A stretch of DNA of 64,000 nt from Inquilinus ginsengisoli_A (GTDB taxonomy: Bacteria > Pseudomonadota > Alphaproteobacteria > DSM-16000 > Inquilinaceae), in contig NZ_JAVDPW010000004.1 of the NCBI RefSeq assembly GCF_031453975.1, positions 310,001 to 374,000 of the forward strand, given 5' to 3'. The position numbers and the translations under genes are program-made. Positions within the stretch are counted from its first letter, which is position 1; every line of letters starts with the position of its first letter. The notes under the pieces are model-generated. The model was not told where the DNA came from and ran no database searches. It worked only from the letters and a program-made list of their open reading frames with translations. Positions 50,943-61,861 of the stretch are shown in pieces.

Positions 50943-51406
50943 GGCGATTCCTCCAGCGGCTCTTGTCTTTGCGACGTCTCGCGGGTTGCATGCCCCGCTT
51001 TTGCGTCGAGATTGTCGAACAGGTGAAAAACCGACCTCTGCATGTCCATCGGCGATGCGATGGAATCCGGTGAACCGCAATCGGTGCCGGGGGACGGCAC
51101 CAAACCAACGAACACGCAACAGCGAGGGCTTAAGGCGTACCGCTTTCGGCGGTGCCCTCGCGGGTCGACTTCGACCTGCAGGGTCGGCACTTTGCGCCAG
51201 CGGTTTGGCCTCGACAAGGAAAATCATCAGCAAAGACATTTTGTTACGTGTTGATGACGGACGAACCGCCGCACTTCTCGCAACCGCCGAAATGCGGTAT
51301 CGCCGCACCATCCGATGGTCGATCCGCAACCGCCTCGACACGCTCGCTTTTCGCGCCTGGCCGCCGCCGCCCTGACGGCCTTCCATCCCCTGTCGAGGCC
51401 ACCCGC
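50943..51406. other. 464-bp intergenic region with a structured element
   Basis: No protein gene is supported. It serves as divergent promoter space between the small HTH-like gene and an MFS gene. GGTGCC and GGCACC near 51083-51103 form a small stem. A larger two-stem element at 51122-51161 is annotated separately. Confidence 0.45.
51122..51161 (+). other. structured RNA or terminator-like element
   Basis: GCGAGGGC (51122-51129) pairs perfectly with GCCCTCGC (51154-51161). Nested inside, ACCGC (51139-51143) pairs with GCGGT (51149-51153) around TTTCG, stacking directly on the outer stem and leaving a 9-nt bulge on one side. It lies about 245 bp upstream of the MFS start at 51407. It has no U-tract on the plus strand and resembles no riboswitch I know. 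Confidence 0.4.
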
Positions 51407-52630
51407 ATGGGCACCACCGCTGTAGATCGGGACCGGCTGCTCGATCATCCCTCCTTCCCGGTGTTCTGGGCGGCGCGGGTGCTGTCGGCCCTCGCCTTCC
51501 AGATGTCGGCCGTCGCCATCGGCTGGCTGGTCTATGCCCGGACCGGCAGCGCCTACAGCCTCGGCCTGGTCGGCCTGTTCCAGTTCCTGCCGATGGTGGT
51601 GCTGACGCTGCTGGTCGGCCACGTCGCCGACCAGTACGACCGGCGCCGGATCGTCCAGATCTGCCAGCTGGTCGAAGGACTGACGCTGGCGGTGCTGGCG
51701 GTCGCGATCTTCGACGACTGGCTGACCATCCCCGGCGTCTTCGCGGCGGTGCTGGTGCTGGGCGCCGCCCGGGCCTTCGAGCAGCCGACCATGGCGGCGC
51801 TGCTGCCGGCGCTGGTGCCGGCCGTGGCGCTGCCGCGGGCGCTCGCCATCTCCTCCTCCGCGGTGCAGACCGCGACGATCATTGGCCCGTCGCTGGGCGG
51901 GCTGCTCTATGCCGTCGGCGTCACCGCGCCCTTCGTGATCGCCGCCGTCTTCTTCCTGGCGGCCTGCGGGCTGATGACCTTCATGCGGCTGCAGCGGTCG
52001 GTGCCGCGGCGCGAGCCGCCAACGCTGCGGTCGGTGTTCTCCGGCATCGCCTTCATCCGCAGCCGGCCGGTGATCCTGGGCAGCATCTCGCTCGACATGT
52101 TCGCGGTGCTGCTGGGCGGGGCGACGGCGCTGCTGCCGATCTACGCTCACGACATCCTGCAGACCGGGCCCTGGGGCCTGGGCCTGCTGCGCTCGGCCCC
52201 CGCCGTCGGCGCCCTGACCATGTCGGCGGTGCTGACCCGGGTGCCGCTGCGCCGCGGGGTCGGGCGCAAGATGTTCGCGGCGGTGATCGTGTTCGGCGCC
52301 GCCACCGTGGTGTTCGCCGCCTCGACCAGCCTGGTGGTCTCGCTGGTGGCCCTGGCCGTGCTGGGCGCGGCCGACAATGTCAGCGTGGTGATCCGCAGCT
52401 CGCTGGTGCAGCTGCTGACGCCGGACGAGATGCGCGGGCGGGTCAGCGCCGTGAACTCGCTGTTCGTCGGCACCTCGAACCAGCTCGGCGAATTCGAATC
52501 CGGCATGGCGGCCGGGCTGCTGGGCGCGGTGCCGGCCGGCGTGCTCGGCGGCATCGGCACCATCGTCATCGCGCTGCTGTGGATGCGGCTGTTCCCGGGC
52601 CTGCGCAAGACCGAGACGCTCTCGGGCTGA
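51407..52630 (+). CDS. MFS transporter (EntS-like MFS_3 type)
   Basis: A 407-residue twelve-helix MFS protein. FWAARVLSALAFQMSAVAIGWLVY, VGHVADQYDRRRIVQ and ISSSAVQTATIIGPSLGGLLY (each read within a helix) are typical of the enterobactin-exporter-like group. The later TPDEMRGRVSAVNSLFVGTSNQLGEFESG is the usual loop of this subfamily. Substrate is unknown. ATG at 51407 follows GAGG by eight bases although the frame opens at 51152. Convergent with a small gene nine bases after its stop. Confidence 0.9.
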   Translation: MGTTAVDRDRLLDHPSFPVFWAARVLSALAFQMSAVAIGWLVYARTGSAYSLGLVGLFQFLPMVVLTLLVGHVADQYDRRRIVQICQLVEGLTLAVLAVAIFDDWLTIPGVFAAVLVLGAARAFEQPTMAALLPALVPAVALPRALAISSSAVQTATIIGPSLGGLLYAVGVTAPFVIAAVFFLAACGLMTFMRLQRSVPRREPPTLRSVFSGIAFIRSRPVILGSISLDMFAVLLGGATALLPIYAHDILQTGPWGLGLLRSAPAVGALTMSAVLTRVPLRRGVGRKMFAAVIVFGAATVVFAASTSLVVSLVALAVLGAADNVSVVIRSSLVQLLTPDEMRGRVSAVNSLFVGTSNQLGEFESGMAAGLLGAVPAGVLGGIGTIVIALLWMRLFPGLRKTETLSG

Positions 52631-52638
52631 CCGACCGT

Positions 52639-52980
52639 TCAGGGTTTCCGCCGGCGCGCGCCCGCCTTGGGCGGCGGGCGCAGCGCCGCCAGCCAGGCCT
52701 CGACCGCCGCCGCCAGATCCCTGGTCGGCAGCACCAGCGCCGGCACCTTGGCGTCGTGGATGTTGCGCAGCACCGATTTGGCGCCGCGGATCTCCAGCGC
52801 ATAGAGGTTGCCGGTGATCGGCTCGCCGCCCTCCCCGGCCGCGGCCAGGCGGGCGGCCACGCCCTTGGTCCAGGCGGCGTCGCCGCGCAGGTCGGTCTCG
52901 AGGAAATCGGCCAGGATCGGCGCCGCGGTGCCGGGCACGATCCGCGGCCGGCCCTGGGCGTCGCGGGTGATCTCGATCAT
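52639..52980 (-). CDS. conserved hypothetical protein
   Basis: A 113-residue acidic-to-basic protein: MIEITRDAQGRPRIVPG at the start, an Ala-rich central helix (AAWTKGVAARLAAAGEGG), a beta-rich LYALEIRGAKSVLRNI, and a Lys/Arg tail (KAGARRRKP). I do not recognise a family with a known role; a resemblance in layout to YacL-type proteins is weak. The next gene upstream on the strand ends 17 bp before its start. Confidence 0.65.
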   Translation of the reverse strand: MIEITRDAQGRPRIVPGTAAPILADFLETDLRGDAAWTKGVAARLAAAGEGGEPITGNLYALEIRGAKSVLRNIHDAKVPALVLPTRDLAAAVEAWLAALRPPPKAGARRRKP

Positions 52981-52997
52981 GTCCTCGGTCTCCCCGG

Positions 52998-53534
52998 TCA
53001 GTTCGGGAACGCGGTGTTGATGGCGTCCTGCCCACGGCGCTGGATGGTGCCCATCCTGATCTCGAAGGCGCGGCCGCGCCCATCTCGGCAATACCCGTCG
53101 CCAGTTGCGCCGTCAGGCGCCGAAGGCCCGAGCACGCCCCACGCCGGATGCGCCCCGGTCTGGTGCTCGTAGGCGTAGAGGACGGAGCGCAGGATCGCCT
53201 CGGCCGGGCAGTCGTCAGGATAGAAGGTCGAGCGCTTGCGCCGGCCGTTGCTGTAGATCACCGAGGCGTCGTAGATGTCGCCGCCGCGATGCGCGGTCTC
53301 GTCCACCCGGTCGACCGCGCCGGTCGGCAGCGACACGGCGCGGGAGTGATAGCCCTTGGGGTCGCCGTTGCGGCCGAGCTCGCCGCAGAAGATATGGCTG
53401 AGATTGACCTGCGGGTCGCTGCGGCTCCACAGCCGCTTGCCAGCGTCGCTGCAGTCGATCGGGGCGGCCGCCACCGACTCGCGCGCCAACGGCAACAGCA
53501 GCAGAACCAGGATGAAGCAAATCCGACCGATCAT
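52998..53534 (-). CDS. secreted EndoU-like nuclease domain protein
   Basis: A 178-residue exported protein with a signal peptide (MIGRICFILVLLLLPLA, cleavage near VAAA). The mature part fits the bacterial EndoU pattern: LSHIFCGELGRNGDPKGYHSRA with two candidate catalytic His, then NGRRKRSTFYPDDCPAEAI matching the K-S-T-F-P segment with catalytic Lys. EndoU enzymes are metal-stimulated or metal-independent RNases, and in bacteria often toxin tips. Here the domain stands alone, with six cysteines suggesting disulfides and no immunity gene evident. The strong GGGAG ribosome site supports the start. Confidence 0.7.
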   Translation of the reverse strand: MIGRICFILVLLLLPLARESVAAAPIDCSDAGKRLWSRSDPQVNLSHIFCGELGRNGDPKGYHSRAVSLPTGAVDRVDETAHRGGDIYDASVIYSNGRRKRSTFYPDDCPAEAILRSVLYAYEHQTGAHPAWGVLGPSAPDGATGDGYCRDGRGRAFEIRMGTIQRRGQDAINTAFPN

Positions 53535-53873
53535 GAGGTCTCCCGGCCACAGGACAGCGCGAAATCCTAACCCCCTCCGCCCCGCCGCGCCACCGGGTTG
53601 CGCGACAGGCGGTCCGCCGGTCCTGGGGGCGCCAGCCCATCCTCCTGTCAGGATCTGTCAGGAGGAGGCTGCTTTCCCCTTGACTGGATTGTTCCCGGTA
53701 TGTTCGAGTTCGCCATTGTCCTTGATCCGATGGCAGATGGCTGCGGCCGGGCGCAAGGTCGGGCAAGGGCGGGCGGCGGGGCCGGGAGTCGCTTTTCGTC
53801 CCTGCCCGCCCCATATTGCACCTCGGCGTATCCGGACGGCCGGACGCTCTTCCCGCACGAGTGATTTCTGGCG
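53535..53873. other. 339-bp divergent promoter region between endoU-like and uvrA genes
   Basis: No gene is supported. It holds the LexA box annotated separately and an inverted repeat CCTCCTG (53641-53647) with CAGGAGG (53659-53665), around a region that also repeats TCAGGA. Confidence 0.5.
53691..53705 (+). promoter_or_regulatory. LexA (SOS) box of the alphaproteobacterial type
   Basis: GTTC (53691-53694) and GTTC (53702-53705) separated by exactly 7 bp match the direct-repeat operator GTTC-N7-GTTC known for alphaproteobacterial LexA. It is 169 bp upstream of uvrA, a standard SOS gene, and a TTGACT element lies at 53680-53685 just upstream. Confidence 0.8.
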
Positions 53874-56723
<2,850 letters not shown>

Positions 56724-56853
56724 GCGCCCCCTTCCCCGGACAACGGCTTCCCAGATCCGGCGCAGCCGAGTACGATGGTCGGGATCGATCCCTCATATCG
56801 CGTCGCGGTTCGGGTCCCTGATCCGGCGGTCGGCGCAGGAACGGGAGGCCGTC

Positions 56854-57024
56854 ATGAAGCTCATCATCCTTGCTGCCGTGGCGACGCTGGTGGCGTCACC
56901 CGCCTTCGCCTGCCCGTACAGCGCGCAGGCTCAGGCCCAGGGCGGGCAGAGCCAGATCCAGGCCCAGTCCGGCCAGTCGCAGATCCCGCAGACCCCACCG
57001 CCGGCGACCGACAAGAAGAGCTAG
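56854..57024 (+). CDS. small secreted Gln-rich protein
   Basis: A 56-residue protein: signal peptide MKLIILAAVATLVASPAFA, then a mature tail of about 37 residues with a single Cys and low-complexity repeats (QAQAQGGQSQIQAQSGQSQI). GGGAGG lies five bases upstream of the ATG, so translation is likely. No family is recognised; such short Q/S-rich secreted peptides have no assigned role. Confidence 0.65.
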   Translation: MKLIILAAVATLVASPAFACPYSAQAQAQGGQSQIQAQSGQSQIPQTPPPATDKKS

Positions 57025-57525
57025 GCGCGCGGAGCCGACCGCCGCGGCCTCGCTCGGTCGGCGACCGAGGATAGCCAGACATCGTCCGGCAGCCGGGGCA
57101 CTTTGCCCGTGACCGCATCGGGCGTCCTTGCGGCCTGCCCATGGGGGCGGGTCTCGGCGAAGCCTTGCAGAACCGGTTCACGAAGGGAGCCCGCGCCCCG
57201 CGGTCGTTCACGGGCGAGGGCCGCGCCGTGCTCCCGGCCGCCGGATGTGCAGCCGCCGGCCCCTTGTCCTGCAGATCAGGACGAAGTTCACAATCTTGGA
57301 TTTTATAGATCTGGATCCAACGATGGGAGCCATCTGGACCTACCGGCCAGGGCGGATTGCTGGCATCCTGGCTTCAGTTCGGACGGCGATGGGAGGACTG
57401 GCCCCAGGATTTCGCCACCGAACCTTTTGAACCCAGTGTCACCCGGGTCCCGTCCTGGCACGGATGGATGCCGGCCGGCAGATTTCGCCGGTTCCGGGCG
57501 GGATCCCCACCCGAGGAGGCAGGTT
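57025..57525. other. 501-bp intergenic region upstream of the amidase gene
   Basis: No convincing gene, although one frame is open through it. GTCCTG (57266-57271) and CAGGAC (57277-57282) form a 6-bp inverted repeat just before a possible promoter (TTCACA near 57288 and an AT-rich TTTTATAGAT near 57302). The remainder is GC-rich with nothing identifiable. Confidence 0.45.
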
Positions 57526-58551
57526 ATGTGCACGGATTTTCTGTTGCTGGCGGGTGATGCCAGCGTCGTCAACGGGCGCAGCATGGAGTTCGGCTCGGAT
57601 CTCAAATCCGAACTCCTGATCGGCGGCCGCGGCACGCCGAAGCAGAGCGGCGCTCCCGATTTCGGGCAAGGGCTGAGCTGGACAGCCAAACACGGCTATG
57701 TCGGCATGAACGCCCGTGGCAGCCATATCATCACCGACGGCATGAACGAGGTCGGGTTGAGCATCGGCGCCCTGTGGCTGCCGGGCACGGAGTACACCCG
57801 GACGGTCGCCACCCCATCGAGCGCCCTGGCCGTCGACCTCTTCACCAGCTGGGTGCTCGGCACCTGCGCCACCGTCGACGAGGTGAAGCAGAAGCTGAAG
57901 GGGGGCGATGTCGCGGTGTGGGGCAGCCTGCTGCTGCAGGAGGAGATGCCGCTGCACTTCCCGGTCCACGACCAGGAGGGCCGCAGCATCGTCATCGAAT
58001 TCATGGGCGGCGAGACCCAGATCTACGACAACCACGTCGCGGTGCTGACCAACGCCCCGCCTTTTCCCTGGCACCTGACCCAGATCGACACCTATGTCGG
58101 GCTGAAGGCGGAGGATGTCGAGCCGATCAGGATCGGCGGCCAGGAGTTCAAGCCGCCCGGCCATGGCAGCGGCATGCTCGGGCTGCCCGGCGATTCGACG
58201 CCGCCCTCGCGCTTCATCCGCACCGTGTTCCAAAAGCATTTCGCGACCCGGCCGGCGAACAGCGAGGCCGCGTGCAACCTGGCTCTGCACCTGCTCAACA
58301 CCGTCGACATCCCGGTGGGCACAAGCGTCTCCCGGCCGGGCCTGATCAAGAAGTCGGAGGACGATTACACCCAATGGGTGGTGGTCAAGGCGCTGACCGA
58401 GAAGGTCTTCAACTTCCGCACCTACGACAACCCGACAATCATGCAGGTCGACCTCAAGAAATTGGATCTGTCGATCCCCGGCGAGCGGCTGCATCCGCTG
58501 CCGCCGAAGCCGGTCTCGATCGACATCACGCCGACGCTCCGGCCCCAGTAG
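57526..58551 (+). CDS. choloylglycine hydrolase/penicillin-V-acylase-family amidase
   Basis: A 341-residue Ntn hydrolase. The sequence begins MCTDFLLLAG, so removal of Met exposes Cys2 as nucleophile, as in bile-salt hydrolases and penicillin V acylases. Supporting residues are NGRSMEFG, GMNEVGLSIGALWLPG, VLTNAPPFPWHL and the Arg-region DSTPPSRFIRT. No signal peptide is present, so the enzyme is probably cytosolic. Gram-negative relatives cleave N-acyl homoserine lactones or penicillin V; the substrate here is not fixed. AGGAGG six bases upstream supports the ATG at 57526. Confidence 0.88.
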   Translation: MCTDFLLLAGDASVVNGRSMEFGSDLKSELLIGGRGTPKQSGAPDFGQGLSWTAKHGYVGMNARGSHIITDGMNEVGLSIGALWLPGTEYTRTVATPSSALAVDLFTSWVLGTCATVDEVKQKLKGGDVAVWGSLLLQEEMPLHFPVHDQEGRSIVIEFMGGETQIYDNHVAVLTNAPPFPWHLTQIDTYVGLKAEDVEPIRIGGQEFKPPGHGSGMLGLPGDSTPPSRFIRTVFQKHFATRPANSEAACNLALHLLNTVDIPVGTSVSRPGLIKKSEDDYTQWVVVKALTEKVFNFRTYDNPTIMQVDLKKLDLSIPGERLHPLPPKPVSIDITPTLRPQ

Positions 58552-58576
58552 GAGGACGACGTGCTCGCGCCGGTCG

Positions 58577-59503
58577 TCATCGCCCTGGCGGCGGGACGGC
58601 CGGCGCCCGCTGGGCCACCAGGACGGCGCCGGCCGTGATCATCGCCGCGGCGAGGCCGAGCATGGCCGGCGGCGCCTCGCCCAGCAGCAGGATGGCGATG
58701 GCGGCCCCGGCCACGGCGCCGACCGAGCCGATCTGGCTGAGATAGACCGGCCCGGCCAGACGCTGCAGCACGAAGTACAGCACATACATCGCCGAGAAGG
58801 TCGCGACCTGCGCCGCCAGCAGCGCGAGCACGACGGCGTTGTCCGTCGGGAACGCGATCGGCAGGCCTGCAGCCCCGGCGCCGGCGAACAGCAGCAGGGC
58901 GGCGCCGAGCAGCATGCCGGGCGCCAATGCCAGCGACGACACGCCTGCCGGCCAGCGCAAGGTGCGGTAGATGTTGCCGGCCGCGACCACGACCGGGGTG
59001 GCCAGCATCGCCACGACCCACAGCAGGTCGACATCCGGCTCGGCCGATTTCGACAGGGCCAGGGTCAGCGCGCCGGCCAGGCCGAAGCCGACCCCGAATG
59101 CCCGCGCGGCCCGGAACCGCTCGATCCGGGCGAACAGCGCCATGGCGTAGGTGTAGAGCGGCGGGAAGGCGAAGGACAGGGCGGCGAAGCCGGCGCCGAC
59201 ATGCGGCACGGCCGAGAAGATCAGCGCGTTCGGCAGGGCGATGCTGAGCAGCCCGGACACCAGGAAATACTCGATCGTGCGGCGGCGCAGCGGCGGTGCC
59301 TGACCGCTGGCGACGGCCAGTGCCGCCAGCACCAGCCCGGCGCCGAGCACCGACCACAGCAGGAAGGCCAGCGGCGCAACCCCCGCGGCGACCGCCAGCT
59401 TCGCCAGGTTCGCGGTCAGCCCGATCAGCGAGCCGACCAGCACCAGGCAGGCGATCGGAACCAGGCGGCCCACCGGCATGGACGGAACAGCGGCAGCAAC
59501 CAA
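58577..59503 (-). CDS. DMT/EamA-family transporter
   Basis: A protein of about 308 residues with ten membrane helices in two EamA repeats (VLVGSLIGLTANLAKLAVAAG with FLLWSVLGAGLVLAAL; LWVVAMLATPVVVAAGNIYR with ILLLGEAPPAMLGLAAAMI). Such proteins export amino acids or related metabolites. No ATG has a good ribosome site. TTG at 59503 has GGGAGG five bases upstream; the ATG at 59479 begins MPVGRLVPIACLV and is the alternative. The next gene upstream on the strand is a LysR regulator, 115 bp away. Confidence 0.85.
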   Translation of the reverse strand: MVAAAVPSMPVGRLVPIACLVLVGSLIGLTANLAKLAVAAGVAPLAFLLWSVLGAGLVLAALAVASGQAPPLRRRTIEYFLVSGLLSIALPNALIFSAVPHVGAGFAALSFAFPPLYTYAMALFARIERFRAARAFGVGFGLAGALTLALSKSAEPDVDLLWVVAMLATPVVVAAGNIYRTLRWPAGVSSLALAPGMLLGAALLLFAGAGAAGLPIAFPTDNAVVLALLAAQVATFSAMYVLYFVLQRLAGPVYLSQIGSVGAVAGAAIAILLLGEAPPAMLGLAAAMITAGAVLVAQRAPAVPPPGR

Positions 59504-59617
59504 CTCGACCTCCCTCCAGAATCCGGCGCCAGGTGAAGCGGCGCCAAGAGGAAATATCTCGATCAAAAGAATCTTTTCGTCAAGATATATGATGTCGAGT
59601 GATCACGACACGGGTCC

Positions 59618-60526
59618 TCAAAACGCGAAGGGAACTGGCAGAGCCAGGGCCTGGGCCAGGCCGTCGCGGAAGGTCGCGATCGGCAGGGCCAGCCGGCCGG
59701 CCGGGGGGCGATGCAGCATCCAGCAGCGCACCTGCGGCCGGAACTCCGGGGCGTCGATCACCTCGACCGCCCCTTGCCAGCGGCTGTCGGCGAAGGCGGC
59801 CGGGGTCAGGACCCCGATCCCGAGCCCGCGCGCCACCAGCGACATCCTGAGGTCGACGCTCAACGCCTCGATCCCGACGCGGAACGGCAGGCGCGCCGCC
59901 TCGAAGCGCTGCCGGATGAAGGCGCGGAAGCCGCAGCCGCTTTCATTCATGATCCAGGGGAACCGCGACAGGTCGGCCAGGCTGGCCGGACTGGAAATGC
60001 CGAGCCCCGGCGCCGCGACCAGCAGCACCGGCTGGGTGCCGAGGTCCTCGGCCACCAGATCCTCCGGCGGGCTGGCGCCGTCCACCAGGCACAGGGCGGC
60101 GGCATCCAGCTCGCTGCGCGAGACCTGTTCCACCAGCCGCGGCGACCAGCCGGAGGTGATGCGGAGCGTCAGCTGCGGAAAGGCCTCGCGCAGCTGGTCG
60201 AGCGGCACCGACAGGGCCGCCTCGGACAGATACGGCATGACGCCGAGCCGGAACTCGCCCCGCACCTCGCCATCCGGCGCCACGCTCGACCTGAGATCCT
60301 CGACCGATCGCAGCACGCGGCGCGCCTGCTCATAGGCCTCGCGGCCGGCCGCGGTCGGCTTCAACGGCTTCGACTGGCGGTCGAGCAAGGCCGCGCCGAG
60401 GCCGTCCTCCAGGTTCTGCACTCGCCGCGTCACCCCCGGCTGGGTGAGGTTCAGGCGCGCCGAGGCCGCGACGATCGAGCCGGTCTCGACCACGGCGATG
60501 AAGGCCTCCAGGTCCGGAATGTTCAT
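59618..60526 (-). CDS. LysR-family transcription regulator
   Basis: A 302-residue LysR protein. Winged-helix domain: MNIPDLEAFIAVVETGSIVAASARLNLTQPGVTRRVQNLE (read across its helices), then the linker and effector domain with FRLGVMPYLSEAAL, ILLVAAPGLGISSP-type strands and LVARGLGIGVLTPAAF. It is divergent from an MFS gene with 103 AT-rich bp between them, so it probably regulates that gene and itself. The DMT transporter gene downstream may also belong to its regulon. The effector is unknown. Confidence 0.9.
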   Translation of the reverse strand: MNIPDLEAFIAVVETGSIVAASARLNLTQPGVTRRVQNLEDGLGAALLDRQSKPLKPTAAGREAYEQARRVLRSVEDLRSSVAPDGEVRGEFRLGVMPYLSEAALSVPLDQLREAFPQLTLRITSGWSPRLVEQVSRSELDAAALCLVDGASPPEDLVAEDLGTQPVLLVAAPGLGISSPASLADLSRFPWIMNESGCGFRAFIRQRFEAARLPFRVGIEALSVDLRMSLVARGLGIGVLTPAAFADSRWQGAVEVIDAPEFRPQVRCWMLHRPPAGRLALPIATFRDGLAQALALPVPFAF

Positions 60527-60539
60527 GCCAGATCCGCAT

Positions 60540-60593
60540 AATCTTTATAGGGACAATTGAATTGTATCATCTTGATAATGGTGAATAAAGATT
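60540..60593. promoter_or_regulatory. nested palindromes in the LysR/MFS divergent promoter
   Basis: AATCTTTAT (60540-60548) and ATAAAGATT (60585-60593) are perfect 9-bp arms 36 bp apart. ACAATTGAATTGT (60553-60565) between them is a perfect 13-bp palindrome around G. The block is far more AT-rich than its surroundings and is the likely LysR binding and promoter region. Confidence 0.55.
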
Positions 60594-60629
60594 GCACTCA
60601 ATATGCCGATCAATCATCGAGGCGATCCC

Positions 60630-61856
60630 ATGTCGGTCACCAGCGAGACCATCGTCACGGCCCCGGGTGGAACGGAGGTGGGCCTCACCCGGCCGCTCAT
60701 CCTGCTGTTCGCGGTGTCGGTCGGCATCATCGTCACCAATGTCTTCGCGCCGCAGACGCTGGTTGGCCTGATCGGGCCGGCCTTCGGCCTGACGACGGCC
60801 GGCAGCGGGCTGGTCGCCACGGCGACACTGCTGGGCTATGCCGCGGGGCTGTTCCTGCTGGTGCCCCTGGCCGACCTGGTCGAGAATCGCTGGCTGATCG
60901 TCCGGATGCTCGGCTGCGCGGCGGCCTGTGCCGGGCTGGTGACGCTGGCGCCGACCGCCGCCGCCCTGCTGGCGATCCTGTTCCTGCTCGGCGCCGCATG
61001 CTCCGCCATCCAGATCCTGGTGCCGATCGCCGCGTCGATGGCGCCGCCGGAGCGCCGCGGTCGCGTCATCGGCGACGTCATGAGCGGGCTGATGGTCGGC
61101 ATCCTGCTGTCCCGGCCGCTGGCGAGCGCCGTGGCCGACGGGTTCGGCTGGCGCGCCTTCTACGCCGGCAGCGGCCTCGTCATGGGCCTGCTGACCCTGG
61201 TCCTGGCCCTGCGCCTGCCGCGGCGCCGGCCGGCGGGCCGGATCGGCTATGCCGCCCTGATCGCCTCGCTGTGGCATCTCCTGCGGACCGAGACGGTGCT
61301 GCGGACCCGGGCACTGACGGCGAGCCTGGTGATGGCGGCGTTCAGCGCGTTCTGGACCGCCGTGGCTCTGCGGCTGGCGCAGCCGCCCTTCGAGCTGAGC
61401 CAGCGCGGCATCGCCCTGTTCGCCCTGGTCGGCGCCGGCGGCGCGGCGGTGACACCGCTCTTCGGCCGGGCCGGCGACCGGGGCTGGACCCGGCCAGCGA
61501 CGGTCGCCTCCCATATCGCCATCGTCGTCGCCTTCGCCGGAGCCGCCTGGGGCGGCGCCGGCGCCGGCGCCGCCGGCGTCGGGTCCTTGATTCTTCTCGT
61601 CGCAAGCGCCGTGCTGCTCGATGTCGGGGCGACCGGCGACCAGATGCTCGGCCGGTACGCGATCAACCAGCTGCGGCCGGAAGCGCGCGGCCGCCTGAAC
61701 GGCCTGTTCGTCGGCTTGTTCTTCCTCGGCGGGGCCGCCGGCTCGGCCCTGGCCGGCATCGCCTGGTCGATCGGGGGATGGCCGCTGATCTGCCTGATCG
61801 GTGCCGGTTTCGGGCTGGCGGCCCTGGTGGTGGATATCCTCGGCCGGGCACGCTGA
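60630..61856 (+). CDS. MFS transporter
   Basis: A 408-residue MFS protein of twelve helices. ILLFAVSVGIIVTNVFAPQTLVG, LVPLADLVENRWLIVRML and IQILVPIAASMAPPERRGRVIGDVMSG (each within a helix-loop unit) place it with small-molecule efflux proteins annotated as YgaY/arabinose-exporter-like. GAGG is seven bases before the ATG at 60630. It is divergent from the LysR regulator and probably controlled by it. Substrate is unknown. Confidence 0.9.
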   Translation: MSVTSETIVTAPGGTEVGLTRPLILLFAVSVGIIVTNVFAPQTLVGLIGPAFGLTTAGSGLVATATLLGYAAGLFLLVPLADLVENRWLIVRMLGCAAACAGLVTLAPTAAALLAILFLLGAACSAIQILVPIAASMAPPERRGRVIGDVMSGLMVGILLSRPLASAVADGFGWRAFYAGSGLVMGLLTLVLALRLPRRRPAGRIGYAALIASLWHLLRTETVLRTRALTASLVMAAFSAFWTAVALRLAQPPFELSQRGIALFALVGAGGAAVTPLFGRAGDRGWTRPATVASHIAIVVAFAGAAWGGAGAGAAGVGSLILLVASAVLLDVGATGDQMLGRYAINQLRPEARGRLNGLFVGLFFLGGAAGSALAGIAWSIGGWPLICLIGAGFGLAALVVDILGRAR

Positions 61857-61861
61857 TCCCG

